Source: Gemmatimonadota bacterium
GTDB taxonomy: Bacteria > Gemmatimonadota > Gemmatimonadetes > Gemmatimonadales > GWC2-71-9
Direction: 5' to 3'
Length of the DNA: 21,611 bases
NCBI GenBank assembly: GCA_003220975.1
Contig: QHTX01000159.1
Coordinates: forward strand, 3,667 to 25,277
Part shown: piece by piece, positions 5,819 to 13,748 of the stretch
Layout: each line of letters starts with the position of its first letter
Position numbering within the stretch: position 1 is the stretch's first letter
Position numbers and translations under genes: made by a program
Notes under the pieces: model-generated
The model's database searches: none
Told to the model about the DNA's origin: nothing
The model's input: the letters and a program-made list of their open reading frames with translations, nothing else

Positions 5819-8800
5819 CCGTCTTGAGCGAGCTCCGCTGGCACGTTCCCAGCGCCGCACGCCTGGAGGAGCTGCTCCGGTCCTCGCTGCCGCTCGGGCT
5901 GCGCAGCGGACCGCCCCGGCTGAGCTTCCATCGCGAGCTCTACTGCGACACGCCGCAAGGCGACCTGCGGCGGCGCGGGGTGCGCTGTTGCATCCGGTTC
6001 GACGTGGAGGACCGCCGCTGGCTCGCGCTCGACGGGCGCGACGGCGCCGTCCATTGCGAGGCGCGGGTCACGGAGCTCGAGCCGCCGGACATCCTGTTCG
6101 GGGCATCGGAGCCGGCGCGACGGCTCCGGGCTCTGGCAGATCCGTCGCGGCTCGAACCGCAGGTGGAGCTCGACGTGGACCGGCGGCTGCGCGTCGCCCA
6201 CTTCCCGGCGCTGCCCCTCTCGCAGTTCGTCTTCGCGTACGACAGCGTCACGGTGCGCGGCGGCGGTGCGACGCCGGTGTTCCACGAGCTCGTGCTGTGG
6301 CGGCGGCCGTGGGCGCTGCTGCCGCTCGCGCCCGTCGCCCGGGCCGTGGCGCGACGGTACGGCATCGCCGCGGCGTCGGTCGCGCGCGCCGAGCGGGCAG
6401 CAGGGCTGCGACACACGCCGGAGGGAGCGGATCAAGCCGTGCCCGGCACCGGGCGGCAAGTGGCGGTGCTGGCCCTCGCGCACGGGCGCATGGCGTTGTG
6501 CCGCGCCGGCACCGAGCTGCGGCTCCCCACGGATGATGGAGGCGGCGAGGACGCCTGCCGCCGGGCGTTGCGCCGCGCGTTCGGCCACGCGGAGGCCGAG
6601 GTCCGACTCCTGGGTGTCGTGCCCGCGGCGGAGGCCCCCCCCCGGCCGGCCATCGAAGTCTGGCTCGCCCGACGGCTGCGCCGCGACCTGTCCGCGGCGC
6701 CGCCGAGCGGCATCCAGTGGTTCCCCCCGGCCGAGATCGTCGCGCGCGTCGGTTCGCCGGTGCTGCGGGAGCCCGTGACCCTCGCCGCCCTCGCGGTGGC
6801 GGCGCGCTCCGAGCTCGTGCCGGAGTGGTCGGCGGCGCCGCTCGAGCCGCCGCAGTCAGCCCAGGTTCCCAGCGACGACGGCAGCCGGCTGACGCTCAGC
6901 GAGCTCCGCGTGCCCCAGCTGCCGGCGCGCGCCCTCGAGGCCGCCGCCCCGGCGCCGGAGCAGTTCATTAACGCGCACTTGAGCTCGCTCGAATTCATCG
7001 CGCGCGTGCTCGCGCTCGCGGAGGACCCGGGTACACCGCTCGACGCGCGGCTCCGGTTTCTCGCGATCGTCGGCAGCAACCTCGACCACTTCTTCATGGT
7101 CGAGGTGGGCGCCCTGAAGCACGAGGTCGCGGTGGGTATCGTCGACCGGTCTCCGGACGGGCTCACGCCCGCCGAGGAGCTCGATGCGATCGCCGTCCGC
7201 CTCCACCCGCTCGTCGCGCGGCAGTACCGCGCGTTCCGCGACCTCGCGCAGGGCGACCTCGCGGCGCACGGGATCTGGATCCGCGACTGGAGCGAGGTCG
7301 CGCCGCAGGAGCAGGGGCTGCTCGACCGCCGTTTCTCCGAAGAGATCGCGCCCCTGCTCACGCCCAAGGCGCTCACCCGCGCCCCAGGCCACCCGTTTCC
7401 GCACGGTGGCGACCGGCGGCTGAGCCTCGCGGTCACCCTGCGAGACACGCCGGGCGGCGCTGTGCACTTCGCGGCTGTCGAGCTGCCACCGGCCCTGCCC
7501 CGCTTCCTCCCGCTCGCGGACGGCGGCGCCATCCTGGTCGAGGCCGTGGTCCGCGCCCGGCTCGCGGCGCTGTTCCCCGGCCGGGAGGTCGTGGACGCTC
7601 ACGCCTTCCGAGTCACACGCGCCGGGGACATCCAGCTCGACGAGCTGGGGACGGCGAGCTTCCTGCAGGCGGTGGCGGAAGAGGTGCGGCGGCGACCGTG
7701 GGGCCCCGTGGTGCGCCTCGAGGTCGAGCGCACGATGCCCCCGGCGCTGCGCGAGTTGCTCCAGCGCGAGCTGCGATTCGAGGAGAGCAGCCTCCAGAGC
7801 GCGCTCGGACCGTCCGACGTGTACGAAGCCCCCGGGCCGCTCGATCTCGGCGCGCTCGGCGAGCTCGCCGCATGGCCCGGGCACAGCGGGTCGAACTATG
7901 CTGACATCATCCCGCGCGATCCCTTTGCCGGTGAACCGTCCGTGTTCGACGCCATCGACCGCGGCGACGTCCTGGTGCACCATCCGTACGACTCCTTCGC
8001 GGCGAGCTTCGAGCGCTTCATCGCCGAGGCGGCGGACGATCCCGCCGTAGCGGCGATCAAGCTCACACTGTACCGCCCGGGAGGACCGTCGGCGATCGGT
8101 GAGACGCTGCGCCGGGCGGCCGCCGCCGGGAAGGACGTGTCGGTGTTCGTCGAGCTGAAGGCGCGCTTCGACGAGCAGCTCAACATCGGCTGGGCCCAGA
8201 GCCTCGAAGCGGCAGGCATCCACGTCCTCACGGGACTCGCGACCCTGAAGACGCACGCGAAAATCGCGCTGGTGGTGCGGCGGGTCGGGGAGGGCGGTCG
8301 TACCCGCCGCTACGCGCACATCGGCAGCGGCAACTACAATCCCGACACGGCCCGGATGTACACGGACCTGGGGGTGTTCACGGCCGACACCGCCATCGCG
8401 GAAGACCTGCACCGCCTCTTCAACGAGCTCACGGGCTCGGCGCGGCCGCCCCAGGCCGACTTTCGGCGCCTCCTCGTCGCGCCGACCAACATGCTGGACC
8501 GGTTCCTGGCGCTCATCGCACGGGAGGCCGACCACGCGCGGCGGGGGGAGGGCCGCGGCGCTCGGATCCGCGCGAAACTCAACGGCCTCGCCGACGCGAC
8601 CATCATCCGGGCGCTGTATCGCGCCTCCCAGGCCGGTGTGGCCGTCGAGCTCGTCGTGCGCGGCACCTGCATGCTGCGGCCGGGCGTCCCCGGGCTCTCC
8701 GAGCGGATCCGCGTGGTGAGCCTGCTGGGACGGTTTCTCGAGCACGGCCGGATCTATCACTTCGCGAACGCGGGCGAGCCCGAGTACTACATCGGATCCG

Positions 8801-9027
8801 CCGACTGGCGCCCGCGCAACCTGCGGCGGCGCGTCGAGGTGATCACGCCGGTACGCGCTCCCGCGGCGCGCGCGCGCCTCGACGGCATCCTCGAGCGGGA
8901 GCTCGCGGACGCCACGGCCTGGACCCTCGAGTCGGACGGCTCGTATTCACGGCGGGCCGATCCGCCGGCTAGCGCGCCTCCGCGGCGCACGGGTAGCGCA
9001 ACCAAAACCCCCGCGACGCGTATCTGA
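5803..9027 (+). CDS. ppk1: Polyphosphate kinase 1 fused to N-terminal CYTH-like and Nudix-like domains
   Basis: PPK1 reversibly polymerises the gamma-phosphate of ATP into polyphosphate. Residues 387-1074 form a full-length enzyme: FINAHLSSLEFIARVL and SNLDHFFMVEVG (N domain), HHPYDSFAASFERFI, the ELKARFDEQLNIGW block, KTHAK with H818 (the expected phospho-histidine), YAHIGSGNYNPDTARMYTD with H839, and GSADWRPRNLRRRVEV. The first 386 residues are extra. Residues 1-190 look like a CYTH (triphosphate tunnel) domain: YCDTPQGDLRRRGV, VELDVDRRLRVA and FHELVLWRR, but the ExExK opening is degraded to ELRWH. Residues 215-330 resemble Nudix (VAVLALAHGRMALC, GGGEDACRRALRRAFG, WFPPAEI) without catalytic glutamates. 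The GTG at 5803 overlaps the upstream gene; a TTG at 5824 is the alternative start. The extra domains probably bind nucleotide or polyphosphate rather than catalyse; that is inference. Confidence 0.93.
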   Translation: MPRKLTVLSELRWHVPSAARLEELLRSSLPLGLRSGPPRLSFHRELYCDTPQGDLRRRGVRCCIRFDVEDRRWLALDGRDGAVHCEARVTELEPPDILFGASEPARRLRALADPSRLEPQVELDVDRRLRVAHFPALPLSQFVFAYDSVTVRGGGATPVFHELVLWRRPWALLPLAPVARAVARRYGIAAASVARAERAAGLRHTPEGADQAVPGTGRQVAVLALAHGRMALCRAGTELRLPTDDGGGEDACRRALRRAFGHAEAEVRLLGVVPAAEAPPRPAIEVWLARRLRRDLSAAPPSGIQWFPPAEIVARVGSPVLREPVTLAALAVAARSELVPEWSAAPLEPPQSAQVPSDDGSRLTLSELRVPQLPARALEAAAPAPEQFINAHLSSLEFIARVLALAEDPGTPLDARLRFLAIVGSNLDHFFMVEVGALKHEVAVGIVDRSPDGLTPAEELDAIAVRLHPLVARQYRAFRDLAQGDLAAHGIWIRDWSEVAPQEQGLLDRRFSEEIAPLLTPKALTRAPGHPFPHGGDRRLSLAVTLRDTPGGAVHFAAVELPPALPRFLPLADGGAILVEAVVRARLAALFPGREVVDAHAFRVTRAGDIQLDELGTASFLQAVAEEVRRRPWGPVVRLEVERTMPPALRELLQRELRFEESSLQSALGPSDVYEAPGPLDLGALGELAAWPGHSGSNYADIIPRDPFAGEPSVFDAIDRGDVLVHHPYDSFAASFERFIAEAADDPAVAAIKLTLYRPGGPSAIGETLRRAAAAGKDVSVFVELKARFDEQLNIGWAQSLEAAGIHVLTGLATLKTHAKIALVVRRVGEGGRTRRYAHIGSGNYNPDTARMYTDLGVFTADTAIAEDLHRLFNELTGSARPPQADFRRLLVAPTNMLDRFLALIAREADHARRGEGRGARIRAKLNGLADATIIRALYRASQAGVAVELVVRGTCMLRPGVPGLSERIRVVSLLGRFLEHGRIYHFANAGEPEYYIGSADWRPRNLRRRVEVITPVRAPAARARLDGILERELADATAWTLESDGSYSRRADPPASAPPRRTGSATKTPATRI

Positions 9028-9051
9028 GGAGAGAAGGAACCAGGAGGCCCC

Positions 9052-9600
9052 ACGCAAGCCCCCACCACCATCCGCACTGCCGCCCTAGGCGCACTGGGCG
9101 TCCTGTTGTGGTCCTGCGGCCCAGCGTCGCAGACGCCTGTCCCGGTCGTCGGCGCCCCCAGAGACGTGGCATCCCTCGCCGGTCAATGGGAAGGATCGTA
9201 CTCGAGCGCTGCGACCGGTCGCAGTGGCAGCATTTCCTTCACGCTCACTACACATGAGGACTCGGCCTACGGCGACGTCGTGATGATCCCGCGCGGCTTC
9301 GGCCGCCCGCTCCAGGCGTGGGGCGGCGCTCCGGCGGCAGGGGGCCCAGGGGCCCCCGGGGCCGTCGCCCCGGCGCAGCCTCACTCCCAGGTGTTGACCA
9401 TCAGCTTCGTGCGCGTGGCCGCCGGGCGGGTGAGCGGCACGCTCGCGCCCTACGCGGATCCCGAAACCGGCGCCAAGCTGTTCACGACGTTCGAGGGGCG
9501 GCTGAGCGGCGACACTATCGCGGGTGGCTACACGACGCACGTTGCTGGGACGGCCGATGCGCAAACGGGGCAGTGGACGGTGACGCGCCGCAGGCCGTGA
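9052..9600 (+). CDS. Small lipoprotein, probable ACG start
   Basis: Unrecognised 182-residue protein. The downstream frame is clearly coding (DVASLAGQWEGSYSS, ISFTLTTHED, VSGTLAPYADPETG, ending QWTVTRRRP). The repeated G-x-W/x-G-x-Y and FEGRLSGDTIAGGY pattern suggests a small beta-rich, lipocalin-like fold. A Gly/Ala/Pro linker lies in the middle. A lipoprotein signal is in frame (TIRTAALGALGVLLWSC, cysteine at 9115-9117), but there is no ATG, GTG or TTG before a TTG at 9106 that would cut the signal off. AGGAGG (9042-9047) is followed after 4 bases by ACG at 9052, which I take as the start or a mutated or misread ATG. It lies 24 bases after, and in the same frame as, the ppk1 stop. The function is unknown. 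Confidence 0.65.
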   Translation, partial: TQAPTTIRTAALGALGVLLWSCGPASQTPVPVVGAPRDVASLAGQWEGSYSSAATGRSGSISFTLTTHEDSAYGDVVMIPRGFGRPLQAWGGAPAAGGPGAPGAVAPAQPHSQVLTISFVRVAAGRVSGTLAPYADPETGAKLFTTFEGRLSGDTIAGGYTTHVAGTADAQTGQWTVTRRRP

Positions 9601-9612
9601 GGTGAGGAGGCT

Positions 9613-10986
9613 TCACAGCGTCACCGTGGCGCCGTCCTCCGCCGCCCTCACGCTCCACCCGTAGCGCGCCCGGATCGCGTCGGCGAGCGCGGCGCAGCCG
9701 TCTGGCTCACCGTGCACCAGATACGTCTTCCGGGGCGCGGTCGCGAAGCCGCCGAGCCAGCGCAGGATCTCCTCACAATCGGCGTGGGCGGAGAGCGCGT
9801 CGATCCGGGCCACGGTGGCCCGCACCGGCACGACCTGACCCAGCATCTTGAGCTCGCGCGCGCCGTCCTCGAGCGCGCGGCCGCGCGTCCCCTGCGCCTG
9901 GAATCCGACGAGGAGCACCGTCGTCCCCGGATCCGGCAGGCGTTGCGCCAAGTGGTGCAGGACCCGGCCCCCCGCGGCCATCCCGCTCGAGGAGACGATG
10001 ATCGCCGGCCCGCGCACCGCGTTGATGGCTCGCGACTCCTGCTCGGTCCGCGCGATGTGCAGCTGCTCGGGCGTGAGCGGCTGCTCGCCGGCCCCGAGCG
10101 CCCGGGCCATCTCGGCGTCATAGTCCTCCGGATGTCGTCGGTAGATCTCGGTCACCTCGATCGCCATCGGGCTGTCGAGGTACACCGGGAGCGCTGGCAC
10201 GCGCCCGGCCCGCTCCAGGCCGTGCAGCATCCACAGCAGCTCCTGCGTGCGATCCACGGCGAACGCGGGCACCACGATCACGCCGCCGCGCTGCGCCGCG
10301 TCGCGCACGATGCGCGCCAGATCGTCCTCCGCGGCGGGGGGATGGGGACGGTTACCGTAGGTCGCCTCGAGCAGCAGCACGTCGGCGGCGGGGACGGGCT
10401 CCGGATCGCACAGGATGGGCCGGTCGTAGCGCCCGAGATCGCCCGAGAACACCAGCCGCACGGCACCCACGGCCAGCTCGACGGTCGCCGAGCCCAGAAT
10501 GTGCCCGGCGCGCCGGAGCACCGCCGCCGCGCCGTCCGCCACGGGAAACGTCGTGTCGTACCCCGCCGGCCGGACGAGCCGCAGCGCGGCGTAGGCGTCA
10601 TCCACGGTGTACAGCGGCAGCGCCGGCTCGTGCTTCGAGTACCCGTGGCGGTTCGCCCGCTCGGCGTCCTCCTGCTGCAGGTGCGCAGCGTCCGGCAGCA
10701 CGACGCCCAGCAGGTCCGCCGTGCCCGCCGTGCAGTAGATGGGCCCGCGGAACCCCTGCCGGACGAGGAGCGGCAGGTACCCCGAGTGGTCGATGTGCGC
10801 GTGACTCAGCACCACCGCGTCGAGGCGTGCGGGATCGGCGAGCCGCGGCTCCCAGTTGCGCAGCCGCAGCGCTTTCAACCCCTGGAACAGGCCGCAGTCG
10901 AGCAGGATGCGGCGGTCGCCGGTGACGACGAGGTGCATCGATCCCGTCACGGTCCCGGCGGCGCCGAGGAATTGAAGCGTGGCCAC
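9613..10986 (-). CDS. MBL-fold beta-CASP RNA nuclease
   Basis: A 457-residue cytoplasmic metallo-beta-lactamase-fold nuclease of the beta-CASP (CPSF-73/YsmA-like) group, expected to process RNA endo- and/or exonucleolytically with two zinc ions. Motif 2, SHAHIDHSG, provides H62, H64, D66 and H67. Motif 3 is GHILGSA (H162) and motif 4 FSGDLGRYDRP (D183). EATYGNR follows. The beta-CASP insert has an acidic motif A in the LLLEATYG/DDLARIV part, then SSSGMAAGGRVLHHL (motif B) and SAHAD (motif C), with a C-terminal KTYLVHGEPDG strand. The GTG start at 10986 is where homology begins; the ribosome site is weak. It begins 20 bases after the SulP stop, so it is probably cotranscribed. It converges with the lipoprotein gene with 12 bases between and no visible terminator. 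Confidence 0.9.
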   Translation of the reverse strand: MATLQFLGAAGTVTGSMHLVVTGDRRILLDCGLFQGLKALRLRNWEPRLADPARLDAVVLSHAHIDHSGYLPLLVRQGFRGPIYCTAGTADLLGVVLPDAAHLQQEDAERANRHGYSKHEPALPLYTVDDAYAALRLVRPAGYDTTFPVADGAAAVLRRAGHILGSATVELAVGAVRLVFSGDLGRYDRPILCDPEPVPAADVLLLEATYGNRPHPPAAEDDLARIVRDAAQRGGVIVVPAFAVDRTQELLWMLHGLERAGRVPALPVYLDSPMAIEVTEIYRRHPEDYDAEMARALGAGEQPLTPEQLHIARTEQESRAINAVRGPAIIVSSSGMAAGGRVLHHLAQRLPDPGTTVLLVGFQAQGTRGRALEDGARELKMLGQVVPVRATVARIDALSAHADCEEILRWLGGFATAPRKTYLVHGEPDGCAALADAIRARYGWSVRAAEDGATVTL

Positions 10987-11006
10987 GCCGGTCAGTCGCC
11001 CGGGGA

Positions 11007-12722
11007 CTACATCTCGCGCGCGACGGTGGGCGTCGCGAATGTGGGACGGGGCACGTCGGGAAGCCCGAGATGCTCGCGCGCGCGGTTCAGGGCGTCGTCG
11101 ATGTTGCCGTGGATGTTCTCTTCTCCCAGCTCGTCGTACATCCCCGACCGCTCGAGCGCCACCACAGGCTGAGCGTGCACGTCCGACAGGATCACCAGCG
11201 ACCCGTCGTGGCGACTCCGATGTACCAGGTCGCGCAGCGCGTGTAGGCCGGTCGAGTCGATCGCCGGGACGTGGCGCATGCGCAGGATCAGAACTTTGGG
11301 CCGCACCGCGATCCGCCCCAGCCGATCCTTGAACGTCTCCGCGGCCCCGAAGAAGAACGGCCCGGTGATCTCGTAGACTTCCACTCCGGCGGGGACCACC
11401 CGCCGCCGCACGGCGTTGGGATCGGTTTCGAAGTCGTTGACGGGATCCTGGAATTCGTGCGTGAGGGCGCTGATGTTGGTCACCTCGGCCATCCGCCGCA
11501 TGAACAGGAACGCCGCGAGCACCATGCCGACCTCGATGGCGACGGTGAGGTCCCAGAAGACGGTCAGCAGGAACGTGGTGAGCAGCACCGCGACGTCGCT
11601 CTTCGGCGCGCGGAATTCGTTGATGAACGTGCGCCATTCGCTCATGCTGTAGGCCACGACGACGAGGATGCCCGCCAAGGTGGCCATGGGGATCAGCCCC
11701 GCCCACCGGCCGAAGAACAAGGCGATGAGCAACAGCGTCACCGAGTGGGTGATGCCGGCCACGGGCGTCCGCCCGCCGTTCTTGACGTTCGTCGCCGTAC
11801 GGGCGATCGCCCCGGTCGCGGGGATCCCGCCGAACAGCGGCGACGCGATGTTCGCCAGGCCCTGCGCCACGAGCTCCATGTTGGAGCGGTGCCGCCCGCC
11901 GATCATGCCGTCCGACACGACGGCCGAGAGGAGCGACTCCACGGCGCCCAGCAGGGCGATCGTGAACGCGGGCCCCATGAGCGCGGGGAGCTGCGCGAGC
12001 GTGATGGCGGGAAGCGCGGGTCGCGGCAGCGCGGCGTTGATGACCCCGAACCGGGTGCCGATCGTCTCGACGGGAAGGTGCAGCAGCTGCACCAGGGCCG
12101 TTGTGACGATGAGGGCGACGAACGGACTCGGGATGCGGCGGTTGAACCGCGGCCAGGCCACGATGATGGCCAGGGTGAGCACGGAGACCAAGACCGCCCA
12201 GGGACTCATCGTGGCGAGGTGCCCGCCGAAGGCCCGCCACTTCTCCACGAACTCGGGGGGCACCGTCCCCATCCGGAGCCCCAGGAAGTCCTTGACCTCG
12301 CCCGAGAAGATGATCAGGGCGATGCCGCTCGTGAACCCGATGGTGACCGGGTACGGGATGAACTTGATGGCGCCGCCGAGCCGGGCGAGGCCGAAGCCCG
12401 CGAGGATGACGCCCGCGAGCAGGGTGGCCGCGGCGAGGCCGTCCACGCCGTAGCGTTGCACGATGGCGTACACGATGACCACGAACGCGCCCGTAGGGCC
12501 GCCGATCTGCACGCGCGAGCCGCCGAGCGCGGAGATCAGGAAGCCGGCCACGATGGCGGTGAAGAGGCCACGCTCGGGGCTGACGCCGCTCGCGATCGCG
12601 AAGGCGATCGCGAGCGGCAGCGCCACGATACCGACGATCACGCCCGCGACGACGTCCGCGAAAAACTGCTCGCGGGTGTATCCCTTGAGAGTGGTAACGA
12701 GTTTGGGGACGAGCGCGTCCAA
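11007..12722 (-). CDS. SulP-family anion transporter with STAS domain
   Basis: Inner-membrane transporter of 571 residues, a normal SulP (SLC26) length. About 10-14 hydrophobic segments fill residues 20-410. Near the N-terminus are the family blocks DVVAGVIVGIVALPLAIAFA and VQIGGPTGAFVVIVYAIV, and in the middle ATGAIARTATNVKNGGRTPVAG. The C-terminal STAS domain (about 435-555) includes VEVYEITGPFFFGAAETF and the AIDSTG loop. The substrate is sulfate, bicarbonate or another small anion and cannot be chosen from sequence. The start is TTG with AGGGAA upstream. That ribosome site lies inside a perfect 11-base hairpin ending one base before the start. It sits between doxX and the nuclease gene on the same strand. 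Confidence 0.92.
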   Translation of the reverse strand: MDALVPKLVTTLKGYTREQFFADVVAGVIVGIVALPLAIAFAIASGVSPERGLFTAIVAGFLISALGGSRVQIGGPTGAFVVIVYAIVQRYGVDGLAAATLLAGVILAGFGLARLGGAIKFIPYPVTIGFTSGIALIIFSGEVKDFLGLRMGTVPPEFVEKWRAFGGHLATMSPWAVLVSVLTLAIIVAWPRFNRRIPSPFVALIVTTALVQLLHLPVETIGTRFGVINAALPRPALPAITLAQLPALMGPAFTIALLGAVESLLSAVVSDGMIGGRHRSNMELVAQGLANIASPLFGGIPATGAIARTATNVKNGGRTPVAGITHSVTLLLIALFFGRWAGLIPMATLAGILVVVAYSMSEWRTFINEFRAPKSDVAVLLTTFLLTVFWDLTVAIEVGMVLAAFLFMRRMAEVTNISALTHEFQDPVNDFETDPNAVRRRVVPAGVEVYEITGPFFFGAAETFKDRLGRIAVRPKVLILRMRHVPAIDSTGLHALRDLVHRSRHDGSLVILSDVHAQPVVALERSGMYDELGEENIHGNIDDALNRAREHLGLPDVPRPTFATPTVAREM

Positions 12723-12723
12723 G

Positions 12724-12751
12724 TTCCCTCCCGCTGCTGGGCGGGAGGGAA
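12724..12751 (-). promoter_or_regulatory. Hairpin that buries the sulP ribosome-binding site
   Basis: TTCCCTCCCGC (12724-12734) and GCGGGAGGGAA (12741-12751) are perfect 11-base complements with a 6-base loop. In the minus-strand transcript the GGGAGGGAA half is the Shine-Dalgarno region and the stem ends one base before the TTG start, so translation would be blocked while it is folded. No T run follows, so a simple terminator of doxX is less likely. Confidence 0.6.
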
Positions 12752-12765
12752 TCTAACGAATGCGT

Positions 12766-13176
12766 TTAGCGAACCAGCCCGAGCAGGTGGTCCAGCGAGA
12801 ACGCCCCCGGCCCGACCAGCGCCAGCGCGACGGCCGCGATGATCAGCACGAGGTTGTACTCGTAGCCGCCGTTCTGCACGAAGAACCCCTTCGGCCCGTG
12901 CACCTTGGCGATCGCGACCGCCATCGTCCCGAGCACCAGCAGCCCGGCCACCGGCGTGAGCAGGCCGAGCAGGAAGAGCAGCCCCGCCAGGAGCTCGCCA
13001 CCAACGACAAGGGCCGTCCAGAACGGCGCCGGCCGCAGGCCGAGGCTCCCGATGAATCCCGTTGCGCCGGCGAAGCCCGGCCCGCCGAACGAGCCGAACG
13101 CCTTCTGGGCCCCGTGGCCCAGGAACACCAGCCCCAATGTCAGGCGCAGCGCCAGCAACCCTAAATTAGCGAACAT
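12766..13176 (-). CDS. DoxX-family membrane protein
   Basis: A 136-residue inner-membrane protein with four hydrophobic helices (about 5-22, 48-66, 72-90 and 108-126). It has the DoxX signature near the first helix (LRLTLGLVFLGHGAQKAFG) and GELLAGLLFLLGLLTPVAGL in the middle. DoxX-family proteins act in quinone- and thiol-linked redox stress; MhqP of Bacillus is a member induced by quinones. The ATG at 13176 has GGAGGG upstream. The gene is divergent from a MarR regulator, with an MhqR-type palindrome 23 bases upstream of the start codon, so derepression by electrophiles is the likely control. It is followed by sulP on the same strand. Confidence 0.88.
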   Translation of the reverse strand: MFANLGLLALRLTLGLVFLGHGAQKAFGSFGGPGFAGATGFIGSLGLRPAPFWTALVVGGELLAGLLFLLGLLTPVAGLLVLGTMAVAIAKVHGPKGFFVQNGGYEYNLVLIIAAVALALVGPGAFSLDHLLGLVR

Positions 13177-13198
13177 GTTAGCGATCCCTCCGAGAAAT

Positions 13199-13216
13199 TG
13201 TCTCGAAATCGAGATA
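13199..13216. promoter_or_regulatory. MhqR-type operator between doxX and the marR-pirin operon
   Basis: TGTCTCGAAATCGAGATA: TCTCGA and TCGAGA flank AA as a perfect inverted repeat, extended by one G:T mismatch and one T:A pair. It is very close to the TATCTCGAATTCGAGATA box bound by the Bacillus MarR-family regulator MhqR. It lies where both divergent promoters must be, so the adjacent MarR protein probably represses both directions. Confidence 0.65.
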
Positions 13217-13274
13217 CTTGATTCCGAACAAACGTGGGAACAACGTGGTCCCCGGAAAGGTTCCTGGAGGCGAC

Positions 13275-13748
13275 ATGAGACGATCGCCGACCGACGTGCC
13301 CCTCAAGCTCTGGGTCGTTCTGGCCCGGGCGTTCGATGCGGTGGAGCGCCACTCCCGCGCCAGCATCGCGCGCTTCCAGCTCGGCACGACCGAGTTCGGC
13401 GTGCTCGAGGTGCTGTATCACAAGGGCGAGCTCCCGGTGTGCGAGGTGCAGCGGCGCATCCTGGTGGAGTCGAGCAGCACGACCTATGTCGTCGACAAGC
13501 TCGTGCAGCGGGGCCTGGTGCGCCGGCGGGCGAGCGGCAGCGACCGCCGGGTGACCTTGCTGGCGCTCACCCCCGCCGGGAGACAATTGATCGCGCGCAT
13601 CTTTCCGCCGCATGCCGCCGCGATGCGGCGCGCCGTGGGCGCGCTGCCGGCGCGACAGCAGGCCGCCGCCCTCCGGCTGCTGCGCGCGCTGGGCACGGGC
13701 GCGGCCGAGCGGCTCACGGCCAAGGAGGCAGACCATGATCACGATTAG
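13275..13748 (+). CDS. MarR-family transcriptional regulator
   Basis: A 157-residue winged-helix dimer-forming repressor. The helix-turn-helix is in about 52-80 (CEVQRRILVESSSTTYVVDKL split across two helices), with the wing RRRASGSDRRVTLLALTPAGRQL following, a clear MarR signature. There is one cysteine (C56) before the recognition helices; a cysteine-based electrophile switch as in some MarR proteins is possible but unproven. The start ATG has CTGGAGG 4 bases upstream; an ATG 57 bases earlier in frame would overlap the promoter region and is less likely. The end overlaps the pirin gene by 14 bases. Context (MhqR-like operator, doxX, pirin) points to a quinone/electrophile response regulator. 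Confidence 0.9.
   Translation: MRRSPTDVPLKLWVVLARAFDAVERHSRASIARFQLGTTEFGVLEVLYHKGELPVCEVQRRILVESSSTTYVVDKLVQRGLVRRRASGSDRRVTLLALTPAGRQLIARIFPPHAAAMRRAVGALPARQQAAALRLLRALGTGAAERLTAKEADHDHD

Noticed and set aside
9327..9390. GGC/GGGCCC-rich tract in the lipoprotein gene as a regulatory repeat
   Set aside because: It encodes an in-frame Gly/Ala/Pro linker and has no regular repeat unit.
11271..12842. Long plus-strand frame opposite sulP
   Set aside because: A His/Arg/Asp-rich shadow of a membrane protein. The minus strand shows SulP and STAS motifs.
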